The position numbers and the translations under genes were made by a program. From Paenibacillus bouchesdurhonensis (lineage in GTDB: Bacteria; Bacillota; Bacilli; Paenibacillales; Paenibacillaceae), in contig NZ_LT732548.1 of the NCBI RefSeq assembly GCF_900155685.1, positions 319,898 through 383,897 on the forward strand: a DNA stretch of 64,000 bases. Direction: 5' to 3'. Below, piece by piece: positions 34,901 through 41,808 of this stretch. How positions within the stretch are numbered: the stretch's first letter is position 1; every line of letters starts with the position of its first letter. The notes beneath the pieces were generated by a model, which was given only the letters and a program-made list of their open reading frames with translations, ran no database searches and was not told where the DNA came from.

Positions 34901-36259
34901 GCACTGGCTCGCTCCGGCAAGTCAGTCCCTGCAGAGTATTATTCCGTGCTTGAGAGCTATGTCCGAGAGAAGAATGGCGAATTCCGGTTAGTAACGGATT
35001 ATGAGCGCATGGCGCTAGCCGTCGTTTCGATCGGTAAAGATTCGCGCAATGTGGCCGGGTTCGATTTCTTGGAGAAAATCTACAACAGTACGCGTATGAC
35101 CAATCAGGGAACGAATGGACTCGTGTTCGCTCTGCTGGCTCTTGATGCAGCGAACGCCGATATTCCAAGCGGTGCCCTGTGGACGCGGGATAAATTGGTG
35201 GCCGCCGTATTGCAGCAGCAGAACTCCGATGGCGGCTTCCCAATCAGCAAAGAATCCAATGGTCAAAGCGATATTGATATGACGGCAATGGCACTGCAAG
35301 CGTTGGCGAAATACCAAGATCGCAAAGAGGTCAAGGCAGCAACGGAAAACGCGCTGGCCTGGTTGTCGCAGCAGCAGCTGGCGAGCGGCGGCTTTAAAGC
35401 TTGGGGCGTCGAGACGAGCGAAAGTATTTCGCAAGTGATCATCGCGCTTTCCAGCCTTAACATTCCGCTGGATGATAAGCGGTTTGTTAAGAGCAGCGGC
35501 GATCTGCTTACGGCGCTGCAAGCTTATATGAACAAGGATGGCGGCTTCGCCCATACGGCGGGAGGAGCCAGCGATTATATGGCGACTCACCAGGGCTTGA
35601 TGGCACTTGGGGCGTATGAGCGCATGCTGCTCAAGCAGAGCGCGCTGTTCGATATGTCCGATAATCAAGCTGCTGCTTCCAAACCGTCTCCGGTCGTTTA
35701 CGGGGATGAAGCCTCGATATCTGCATGGGCTAAGGAAGCGGTTGGCAAAGCAACGGAGCTTGGCCTGATGACAGGAACAGGCGCAGCTACACCACAGTTT
35801 GAGCCGAAGCGCGGCCTAACGCGTGGGGAATTTGCGGTGTTAGTGGTCAAGCTTGCGGGCGAGCAGCCATCCGGCAAGGATAGCGGATTTAAGGATGTCA
35901 GCCAAGGCTCATGGTATGCCGGTTATGTAGCCGCAGCTAAAGAGAAAGGCTTGATTTCAGGTCTGAGCGAGAGCTCCTTTGGGCCGAATCAACCAATTAC
36001 AAGACAAGAACTGGCTACGATTCTTGTGCGCATGCAAGAGCAAACGCTGGCGAATGCCGAGGATGGCGCAGCTTCAACTTCAAATCGCGTTCTCAAAGAT
36101 CGTGAACAAGTATCCGATTGGGCTGCCGACTATGTGGAAGCGGCTATCCAATCCGGACTGATGTCGGGGGACGGCGACTACTTCCATCCCCAACAGCAGG
36201 TGACTCGAGAAATGGCTGCTGTTGTGATCGTGAAAATGCATGAAATGATCAATCCATAA
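31979..36259 (+). CDS. SLH-anchored transcobalamin-like surface protein (two toroids, two DUF4430)
   Basis: 1426-residue exported protein, first gene under the cobalamin riboswitch. Order: signal peptide (1-32, ending AKA); prenyltransferase/squalene-cyclase-like alpha/alpha-toroid repeats (about 37-335, with DGGFGLSPTGTFGDTDITGM, NGGFDSP); DUF4430 domain 1 (about 363-451, GWDGWMYTVNG); a beta-rich region (452-730); Gly/Pro linker; DUF4430 domain 2 (about 786-894, GWMYSVNGVFP); Gly/Ala linker; a second toroid (about 939-1227, SDGGFPIS, SGGFKAWG, DGGFAHT); three SLH repeats (1241-1426). Toroid plus DUF4430 is the layout of intrinsic factor/transcobalamin. Start is TTG 31979, 6 bp after AAAGGAGAG; frames opening earlier read through the riboswitch. 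Inferred job: bind cobalamin at the cell wall. Confidence 0.85.
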   Translation: MNSWKKWMKRSLPVLMSFVLLLSLVNPQLAKAAGGAGDVRLQGMIKGTLDYYAKKYRDAGTTNKIESWWELVALWGAGVDLQDGHWRLPSWEKTAPNLAPTNYGTDHIRYIFGLLAMGQDPAHAWETDRNLWAELAAQQDPVTGAIGGVNKHMWAMLALDAGVKLGADVGQWDEDAEQKALEYLFECQYPDGGFGLSPTGTFGDTDITGMALLALGKYQGQSAVDSAIQRAKELLKQRQLDNGGFDSPGNWGSGDNSNSLSTTVSGLVAAGDDALSSDWMKNGYSVLDAYESFQLADGSFKWKAADTRTNGMSTEQALIALLDIQHGQSTWYRIANIQVTQPGVAAQLQVTGMDGEIYTPQTVTVATNGEEVTALDVMKQGLDTAVPSIDYTITGSGSFAYVTSIAGQAAGTFGGWDGWMYTVNGTMPDVGAGDYVIRSGDQVHFYYSRWASISAAASEISYGAANPAIVVKLVGDVFTPAAEQASHWLIDPGTTGLQVAGLSLFNNQQVSIAFTGQAAEGAISVQALAGALAGQSSSEAITVNVPAYAGPVKEEIISIPDSETYYEKGSYGDSLTEDKIILEFTKPELPQVISVTDSTYFEIEPNTDVISSGWNNRIQLPSKLSSTDTALIDEVNAVLASANEELTQIAIRVKVGGDERIEFNRHVTLKLNGQGSKHAGWIGSDGSFNRIPKYSDSSAKLDAVYAYADNHGDLVIRTTHFTEFIAYDLKTKDTPGQGGNPGNGGTSPGDGSGNPGNGGGTPGGGGAPGDGGNTDGGNITNPPVTRTVTLSVEKSTIGEDDILSPVTVTLQDRDTAFTALSRAAGARNISIDYIGSGATLYVQAIDGLGEFDKGPESGWMYSVNGVFPNYSAGLYTLQNGDVLRWRYTTNLGRDLKDEDAGGGAPLPGAPGAPGAGGAAGGEAGGALGQAAAATTEQQAASLARIKEAIARSSAWILSNRSFSKHDNFNDWDAIALARSGKSVPAEYYSVLESYVREKNGEFRLVTDYERMALAVVSIGKDSRNVAGFDFLEKIYNSTRMTNQGTNGLVFALLALDAANADIPSGALWTRDKLVAAVLQQQNSDGGFPISKESNGQSDIDMTAMALQALAKYQDRKEVKAATENALAWLSQQQLASGGFKAWGVETSESISQVIIALSSLNIPLDDKRFVKSSGDLLTALQAYMNKDGGFAHTAGGASDYMATHQGLMALGAYERMLLKQSALFDMSDNQAAASKPSPVVYGDEASISAWAKEAVGKATELGLMTGTGAATPQFEPKRGLTRGEFAVLVVKLAGEQPSGKDSGFKDVSQGSWYAGYVAAAKEKGLISGLSESSFGPNQPITRQELATILVRMQEQTLANAEDGAASTSNRVLKDREQVSDWAADYVEAAIQSGLMSGDGDYFHPQQQVTREMAAVVIVKMHEMINP

Positions 36260-36266
36260 ATCAACC

Positions 36267-36298
36267 GGGAGAAGGAGCCTTAAGCCTCCTTCTTTCCC
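36267..36298 (+). terminator. Hairpin after the surface-protein gene, partial terminator
   Basis: GGGAGAAGGAG pairs with CTCCTTCTTTCCC around CCTTAAGC; the right arm is U/C-rich rather than a pure U-tract. It could lower expression of the downstream transporter genes relative to the surface protein. Confidence 0.5.
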
Positions 36299-36332
36299 TA
36301 TTTATACGATTATCGTAGCTTGAGGTGGATAT

Positions 36333-37343
36333 ATGCTGAATTGGTGCAGAACATTATGGCACAACAGAAATAAAATTTTTGGACTGCTTGCTGTTATTGC
36401 TATTGTGCTAGCCGCGGTATGGTTTTACGGGGGAGAGCGTCCAGCACCAGAGCCAAAGCCTAAGCTCGAGGCGGTGCAGCAGGCGAATTCCGCGGCAGAG
36501 CCAAGCCCAGGGCAGCTGGAGTCATCCGATGATGCAGGCGGAGACGCCTCCGCTGATTCAGCGGGGTCGACTGAAGCAGGCGCGAAGGATTCGGGAACAG
36601 CAGCGAGCGGGGATGGCGGGTCGTGGCATTCGGCGGTGTCGGGGCAGGAGGAGCCATCCTCTTCATTACCGGCCGGGAATACTGAAGAGAAGCCGTTCTC
36701 TGGAAATGGCGACAGCGGTGCTTCCGGGAGTGCAGCAACTCCTGAAGCGGGAGCGAAGGATAGAGAGTCCTCCATAACTGTTCCTCAGACTGCGCCTTTG
36801 CCTAAAGAAGGCAAGCAGACAGGGGATGACGATAAGAAGACCGATACTGCTGCAGAAGCTCAGCCGCCTAGCGGAAGGGGCTCAGAAGCAGCGACCTCTT
36901 CCCCTCTGCCGGATGCTGCTACGAAGCCGGGTAAGGATAAGGAGAGCGCCAAGCAGGCGAAAGCAGGCTCCGGGGATGCTGTTACATTGACTATCGTGGG
37001 GTCGCCGGATATCGGGACGATTATGGGGACGATCGAGGTGGACATCGGCGATTCGAAGACCGTGCTGGATGTATTAAAGAAGGCTACACGGAGCCAAAAG
37101 ATGCAAATGGAGTATACCGGAAGCGGGGCAACCGCTTATGTGCAGGGCATCGATAATTTATATGAATTCGATAAGGGCTCGGGCAGCGGCTGGATGTATA
37201 GCGTGAATGGCAAATTTCCTAACCGGAGTGCGGGAGTATGGCCGCTGAGCTCGGGGGATGACATTCGGTGGCTGTATACGGAGGATCTGGGCAAGGATTT
37301 GGGCGCAGGTACGGATGACGGATTATGGGATGGGAAGAGCTGA
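36333..37343 (+). CDS. Membrane-tethered DUF4430 (transcobalamin-like) protein
   Basis: 336 aa: one N-terminal membrane segment (about 14-32, KIFGLLAVIAIVLAAVWFY) with no cleavage or lipobox site, a low-complexity Ser/Gly/Glu/Ala tether (33-215), and a single C-terminal DUF4430 domain (217-325). That domain strongly resembles domain 2 of the preceding surface protein: SGATAYVQGIDNLYEFDKG against SGATLYVQAIDGLGEFDKG, then SGWMYSVNG in both. ATG 36333 is 5 bp after GAGGTG. It ends one base before the ECF T gene. A flexible membrane-bound cobalamin carrier passing ligand from wall protein to the S component is the natural reading, though untested. Confidence 0.8.
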   Translation: MLNWCRTLWHNRNKIFGLLAVIAIVLAAVWFYGGERPAPEPKPKLEAVQQANSAAEPSPGQLESSDDAGGDASADSAGSTEAGAKDSGTAASGDGGSWHSAVSGQEEPSSSLPAGNTEEKPFSGNGDSGASGSAATPEAGAKDRESSITVPQTAPLPKEGKQTGDDDKKTDTAAEAQPPSGRGSEAATSSPLPDAATKPGKDKESAKQAKAGSGDAVTLTIVGSPDIGTIMGTIEVDIGDSKTVLDVLKKATRSQKMQMEYTGSGATAYVQGIDNLYEFDKGSGSGWMYSVNGKFPNRSAGVWPLSSGDDIRWLYTEDLGKDLGAGTDDGLWDGKS

Positions 37344-37344
37344 T

Positions 37345-38232
37345 ATGGTCTACGGGTTTTCAGGATTGCATCCACGATTAAGCTTGCTGTATTTCATCGT
37401 ATTGCTGGGAGCATGCATGATGTTTCAGCATCCGGTTTATTTGCTGGCGTCCTTTCTATGCGTTATAGCTCTCCTCTTTTCTCTCGACGGGGGGCGGGCT
37501 TTGAAAAAAGTGATTAAAGGCTATCTGTTGATCGCCTTCATCATATTGATATCGAACCCGTTATTTTCCAGCCGGGGTGCTACGATCCTGTTCTACGTTT
37601 GGGATCGCCCCGTCACGCTGGAAGCCATTGTATATGGCGCGATTTTTGCCTTATCGCTGCTGAATATCCTGCTCGCCTTCGTCGCCTTTAATTTGGTGGT
37701 AACGCCGGACAAGCTGCTGTATTTGCTGACGCCGTATGCGCCGCGAACTGCTTTTGTGATTACTGTAACCCTGCGCTTCGTACCTCTCCTAACCCGCAGA
37801 TTGCAGCAAATTATGACGATTCAGAAGGTGATGGGTTACTTGCAATCCGGGGGAAATAAAAAGCTCCTGATGCGAGAGGGGATGGAGACGCTGCATACTC
37901 TCGTCGGCTGGTCTTTGGAGGAAGCGCTGCAGACGGCCAGCTCCATGAGGGCCAGGGGCTACGGGATCGGGCGAAGAAGCAGCGGCACGGCTTACCGGAT
38001 GGATCGCCGGGACAGCATCGTGCTGTGGATCATGATCATCACAGGACTAAACGTAGCGATTGGGGCGTTCTTCGGCGTGAATCAATATGAGGTGTACCCT
38101 CGGCTGCAGGCGCCGCATTGGTCTTTTCAGCTTGGGATTCATTTATTTAGTTATGGAATATTCATAGCAATTCCCCTTGTGATGAATGGGAAGGAGTGGC
38201 TGTATTGGCGCATTATCAGATCGAGCATGTAA
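37345..38232 (+). CDS. ECF transporter T component (EcfT/CbiQ-like)
   Basis: Transmembrane coupling subunit of an energy-coupling-factor importer, 295 aa with five to six membrane segments. The first segment follows GFSGLHPRLSLLYFIVLLG, standard for the family (HPxxKL-like). LRFVPLLTRRLQQIMTIQKV and SSMRARGYGIGRRSS carry the coupling helices with the x-A-R-G motif that contacts the ATPases. ATG 37345 begins one base after the stop of the DUF4430 gene, with GGGAAGAG upstream; the 29-codon longer frame overlaps that gene and has no site. Its 3' end overlaps the ATPase gene by 28 bp. Part of a dedicated (group I) ECF module. Confidence 0.88.
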   Translation: MVYGFSGLHPRLSLLYFIVLLGACMMFQHPVYLLASFLCVIALLFSLDGGRALKKVIKGYLLIAFIILISNPLFSSRGATILFYVWDRPVTLEAIVYGAIFALSLLNILLAFVAFNLVVTPDKLLYLLTPYAPRTAFVITVTLRFVPLLTRRLQQIMTIQKVMGYLQSGGNKKLLMREGMETLHTLVGWSLEEALQTASSMRARGYGIGRRSSGTAYRMDRRDSIVLWIMIITGLNVAIGAFFGVNQYEVYPRLQAPHWSFQLGIHLFSYGIFIAIPLVMNGKEWLYWRIIRSSM

Positions 38233-40037
38233 GCTTCAAGTACCCGGAAGCGATGGATGCGATGCTCGAAGACATAAATCTTACTGTTGAAGAGGGAGAC
38301 TTTGTGTTATTGTGCGGGCCGTCCGGTTCGGGCAAGACGACACTGCTTCGCCAGTTGAAGCGGGAGGTTAGGCCAGTGGGACAGCGAGGGGGAGAAGTTC
38401 GGTATCGCGGGTGCCTGCTGGAAGACCTGGAAGAGCGGCATTCTATCGAAGATATCGGAATGGTTTTTCAGGATCCGGACAACCAAATCGTCATGAATAC
38501 GGTGTGGCAGGAGCTCACTTTCGCGATGGAAAATCTGGGTTACCCCATGGAACAGATTCAGCGTAGAATCGGCGAGCTCGTTCAGTTCTTTGGCATGGAA
38601 GGGTGGCTGCAGCTGGGAGTACATGAGCTGTCCGGCGGTCAGAAGCAGCTTTTGAACCTGGCCTCCGTCATGTCCTTACGGCCGAAAGTACTGCTGCTGG
38701 ACGAGCCGACGGCTCAGCTTGACCCGATAGCCGCCAAGGAATTTATTCAACTGCTGGCGCGGATTAATGAGGAGCTGTCTATCACGGTTATTATTAGCGA
38801 GCATCGGATAGAGGAGCTGTTCCCACTAGCTTCACAGATCGTCATGCTTAAGGCCGGGCAAGTGGCCTACGCCGGAGCGCCGCAAGAAATCATACGTAAA
38901 ATCTGGAACGGCCGGGATGAATTCTTTATTCCCTACCTGCCTGCTGTAAGCCGATTATACTTGGGAGCTATTGCTGACGCTCCGCAGGAAGAGCGAGAAC
39001 AGCCTGTTCCTTTGACCGTAAAGGCGGGCCGCCACTGGATCAGCCAGCATCGTGAGAAGCTGCTATCCTTGGATAAAGCTGCTGCATCAACAGAAACGGC
39101 GGTAGAGACGCTTGCTATGTCATTAGCCTCCGAGCCGACGGCGGAGAAGCAAGCAGTGGGACTGGCAGGAGGACAAGGGGGACGACAGGAGCAAGCGGGA
39201 CAGCAAGCAGCACGGCCAGTAACGACGCCGCTGCTGGAATGCAGAGAACTGTTCTTTACCTACGAGAAAAACGGGCCCCTTGTGTTGAAGGGCTGTTCAC
39301 TGCGTATTCAGCAGGGGGATTTCTTCACCCTATTCGGTGGGAATGGCTCGGGCAAGTCCACGCTCCTGTATCAAATCGCAGGTGCCAGGAAGCCGCAGCG
39401 CGGGAACATTTTCTTGGATGGAAAATCTTTATTGCGAAGCAGTACCGCCGAGAGGAGCCGGTTCATCGGATACGTTGCCCAGAATCCGCTGCTCTACTTC
39501 ACGCGGGATACCGTAAGGGCGCAGCTCAAGGATCGAATAGAACGACTGGAGGCAGGTTCAGGAACAGGGAGCGGGCAGGGCCATTCGCTTGCCGTCGGCA
39601 GGCAGGAGCGGTTGGCCGAACTGGTAGAGCTGTTTGAGCTGGAGGGGGCGCTGGACATGCACCCGCTTGACTTAAGCGGAGGACAGCAGCAGAAGGTAGC
39701 GCTTATTCTCGTCCTGCTCGCAGAGCCGCGATTGCTGCTGCTCGACGAGCCTACGAAGGGACTTGATCCCACCTCCAAAATGAAGCTGGCCGCACAGCTC
39801 GAAGCCATCCGCAAGAAGGGCACGACCATTCTGATGGTTAGCCATGACATCGAGTTTGCGGCAAGCTATGCGACCCGATGCGGCTTGCTGTTTGATGGCA
39901 AGCTGGCTGCGATTGAGGAGACGAGGGAGTTTCTGCGGAACAACTACTTTTACACGACGATTATTCATCGCACAGCGGGCGACTTATTTCCGGGGGCCAT
40001 TACGATGAAGGATGTAGGACGGCCATGGGAAAAATAA
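38205..40037 (+). CDS. ECF transporter fused A-A' ATPase
   Basis: 610 residues carrying both ECF ATPases in one chain, as in YkoD-type proteins. Domain 1 (about 1-260): Walker A GPSGSGKTT, Q-loop FQDPDNQIV, signature LSGGQKQ, LLLDEPTAQLD, switch SEHRIEEL. A linker of some 75 residues rich in Ala/Glu/Gln/Gly follows. Domain 2 (about 340-600): GGNGSGKST, VAQNPLLYF, LSGGQQQK, LLLDEPTKGLD, SHDIEFAAS. Both sites look competent. TTG 38205 has AAGGAG 8 bp upstream, while the GTG at 38196 abuts it. Overlaps T at its 5' end and S at its 3' end by 13 bp. Supplies energy for uptake of the riboswitch ligand or a precursor. Confidence 0.9.
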   Translation: MAHYQIEHVSFKYPEAMDAMLEDINLTVEEGDFVLLCGPSGSGKTTLLRQLKREVRPVGQRGGEVRYRGCLLEDLEERHSIEDIGMVFQDPDNQIVMNTVWQELTFAMENLGYPMEQIQRRIGELVQFFGMEGWLQLGVHELSGGQKQLLNLASVMSLRPKVLLLDEPTAQLDPIAAKEFIQLLARINEELSITVIISEHRIEELFPLASQIVMLKAGQVAYAGAPQEIIRKIWNGRDEFFIPYLPAVSRLYLGAIADAPQEEREQPVPLTVKAGRHWISQHREKLLSLDKAAASTETAVETLAMSLASEPTAEKQAVGLAGGQGGRQEQAGQQAARPVTTPLLECRELFFTYEKNGPLVLKGCSLRIQQGDFFTLFGGNGSGKSTLLYQIAGARKPQRGNIFLDGKSLLRSSTAERSRFIGYVAQNPLLYFTRDTVRAQLKDRIERLEAGSGTGSGQGHSLAVGRQERLAELVELFELEGALDMHPLDLSGGQQQKVALILVLLAEPRLLLLDEPTKGLDPTSKMKLAAQLEAIRKKGTTILMVSHDIEFAASYATRCGLLFDGKLAAIEETREFLRNNYFYTTIIHRTAGDLFPGAITMKDVGRPWEK

Positions 40038-40744
40038 AGCGCATTTTCTATGTCAGCAGTATGATCGCAGTCATCGTACTGCTAGCCGCAGTGTTATGGT
40101 TTGAGGATTATTATATGCCACTGAGCTTCCTGCTGATTGGTTTAGCTATGATCCCGTTCTTTATCCGATTCGAGAGAAAGAAGCTGCGGGCAGAGGAGAT
40201 TTTGCTTGTAGCCATGCTGGGAGCCATCGCAGCGGTGAGCCGAGTGCCGTTTGCGCCGCTCCCCAGCGTGCAGCCGACGTCCTTCGTCATTATTATGGCA
40301 GCGCTTGTCTTTGGGGCTGAGACGGGGTTTCTCGTAGGCAGCATCGCGGCCGTCGCCTCGAATATTTTCCTGGGACAAGGGCCATGGACACCATGGCAAA
40401 TGTTCTGCTGGGGAATGATCGGATTCACGGCAGGGCTGCTTAAGGATACTTTTTGGATGAAACGGACGTGGGCCAGAAATCTCTTTGGCTTTCTATGGGG
40501 ATTTCTGTTTGGCTGGATTATGAATTTATGGTTCCTAATCGACCTCTATGATCAATTATCCTGGCCGGTTTTCGCGTCGGCCTATGCGGCCAGCTTCTAT
40601 TTCGACTTGGCTCATGCCCTTTCGAATGTTTTCTTTATCACGTTATTCTCCGGGATATGGATACGAATCCTAACCCGGGTAAAGTCGAAGTACGGCTTGT
40701 TAAACCCGGAGGACTCGCTGCTTAAATCACCGCGATCGCCATAA
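40025..40744 (+). CDS. ECF transporter S component, probable cobalamin specificity (CbrT/CblT-like)
   Basis: Substrate-binding membrane subunit, 239 aa with about seven hydrophobic segments, the first two forming an N-terminal extension. LLVAMLGAIAAVSRVPFAPL, VQPTSFVIIMAALVFGAETG and FLVGSIAAVASNIFLGQGPW then TPWQMFCWGMIGFTAGLL are typical of S components of the group linked to B12 (CblT/CbrT). The start overlaps the ATPase end. Specificity rests on the riboswitch, the DUF4430 neighbours and resemblance by eye; a cobamide precursor such as dimethylbenzimidazole is an alternative. Its 3' end overlaps the convergent DUF423 gene by 23 bp. Confidence 0.8.
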   Translation: MGKIKRIFYVSSMIAVIVLLAAVLWFEDYYMPLSFLLIGLAMIPFFIRFERKKLRAEEILLVAMLGAIAAVSRVPFAPLPSVQPTSFVIIMAALVFGAETGFLVGSIAAVASNIFLGQGPWTPWQMFCWGMIGFTAGLLKDTFWMKRTWARNLFGFLWGFLFGWIMNLWFLIDLYDQLSWPVFASAYAASFYFDLAHALSNVFFITLFSGIWIRILTRVKSKYGLLNPEDSLLKSPRSP

Positions 40745-41084
40745 GAACCCAGCCGATCAGGAAGGCCACGCCGCCCAGCGGTGTAATTGCACCGAGCCTG
40801 CGGATGCCTGATAAGCTTAGCGCGTACAAGCTGCCTGAGAAAAGGATGATTCCCACGAACAGGAGCCAGCCTGCAAGCATAATAAGGGACGTTGATTCGA
40901 TTTGCGCAGAGATCAAGCCTAACAGCAGCAAGCCTAGCGCGTGTGCGATATGGTACTGGATTCCGGTCTGATAAATTTTCATCATTTCCTCGGAGAGCTT
41001 CTTCTTCAAGGCATGGGCTCCGAACGCCCCTAGGGCTACAGCAAGAAACATCATGCCCGCTCCGAGCAGCAACAATGTTGTCAT
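40722..41084 (-). CDS. DUF423 (YwdK/TMEM256-like) membrane protein
   Basis: 120-residue membrane protein with four hydrophobic segments. MMFLAVALGAFGAHALKKKL, TGIQYHIAHALGLLLLG and LFSGSLYALSLSGIRRLGAI then TPLGGVAFLIGW are signatures of the DUF423 family, whose biochemical role is unknown. Start is ATG 41084 with GGGAGGTG 8 bp upstream; the longer frame from 41102 covers that site. Convergent with and overlapping the S component by 23 bp, so no terminator separates the two units. No link to cobalamin is implied. Confidence 0.85.
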   Translation of the reverse strand: MTTLLLLGAGMMFLAVALGAFGAHALKKKLSEEMMKIYQTGIQYHIAHALGLLLLGLISAQIESTSLIMLAGWLLFVGIILFSGSLYALSLSGIRRLGAITPLGGVAFLIGWVLMAIAVI

Positions 41085-41209
41085 AGATACAACACCTCCC
41101 ATTCCAAATAGTAGCGATTACAGGTGAAGCCGTCAATTCATGGAAAGGAAGTGTCGATGGATCGCTGTCTTACAGCGCAGTGCCGAACGCTGAGATTTGC
41201 GCCTGTGAG

Positions 41210-41236
41210 TGTCACAAAATCGGAGGTTCATTTGTC
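41210..41236 (+). promoter_or_regulatory. ECF41-type promoter upstream of the AhpD-like gene
   Basis: TGTCACA (41210-41216) is followed after exactly 16 bases by TGTC (41233-41236), close to the published ECF41 consensus TGTCACA-N16-CGTC. It lies 37 bases before the AhpD-like start, and an ECF41 sigma factor is encoded two features downstream. Confidence 0.65.
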
Positions 41237-41272
41237 TACCCTGTATCACATTTATGAGGGAGAGATGAACCA

Positions 41273-41725
41273 ATGAGTCTGCGATTAAATTTTCGAACGG
41301 CCAACCCTGCAGCGTATCAAGCGATGTCTGGATTGGAGAAGTATACTAAGGATAGCAGCGTGGATCCTGTTGCGAATGAGTTGATTAAGCTTCGCGCGTC
41401 GCAAATCAATGGATGTGCCTACTGCCTGGATATGCACGCTAAAGATCTGATGGCGATGGGCGACCATGCCGACCGGATTTTGCTGCTCAGCGTATGGCGG
41501 GAAGTCCCGCACTTGTTCACGGATAAGGAACGGGCTGTTCTGGAGCTTACGGAATGTGTTACGAACATTTCGCGGGAAGGAGTGCCTCAGGCGATCTATG
41601 AGAAGGTGCGGGAGTACGCAACCGAGAGCGAATACGTGGATTTGCTTATCGCTATAAATACGATTAACAGCTGGAATCGCCTGGCCATTTCATCGGGACT
41701 TTTTCCCGGCTGCTTTAAATCATAA
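41273..41725 (+). CDS. AhpD/carboxymuconolactone decarboxylase-family protein
   Basis: 150-residue helical protein with the AhpD core: NELIKLRASQINGCAYCLDM, where CAYC is the redox CxxC and DMHAKDL supplies the conserved His. Family members act as alkylhydroperoxidases or related redox enzymes. ATG 41273 follows GAGGGAGAG. Carboxymuconolactone-decarboxylase-type genes are one of the three partner types (COE) found beside ECF41 sigma factors, and the promoter in front matches that sigma class, so it is very probably the target of the sigma factor at 41809. Confidence 0.88.
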   Translation: MSLRLNFRTANPAAYQAMSGLEKYTKDSSVDPVANELIKLRASQINGCAYCLDMHAKDLMAMGDHADRILLLSVWREVPHLFTDKERAVLELTECVTNISREGVPQAIYEKVREYATESEYVDLLIAINTINSWNRLAISSGLFPGCFKS

Positions 41726-41763
41726 AATGGTAATATAAGAAAAGAAAGAGGATACACCAATAG

Positions 41764-41785
41764 GAAGCCGTTTCGGCTTCTTTTT
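41764..41785 (+). terminator. Terminator between the AhpD-like gene and the sigma gene
   Basis: GAAGCCG-TTT-CGGCTTC followed by TTTTT. It leaves only 23 bases before the sigma factor start, so sigma expression probably depends on read-through. Confidence 0.8.
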
Positions 41786-41808
41786 GGCATTTGGAGGAGG
41801 TGAACGCC

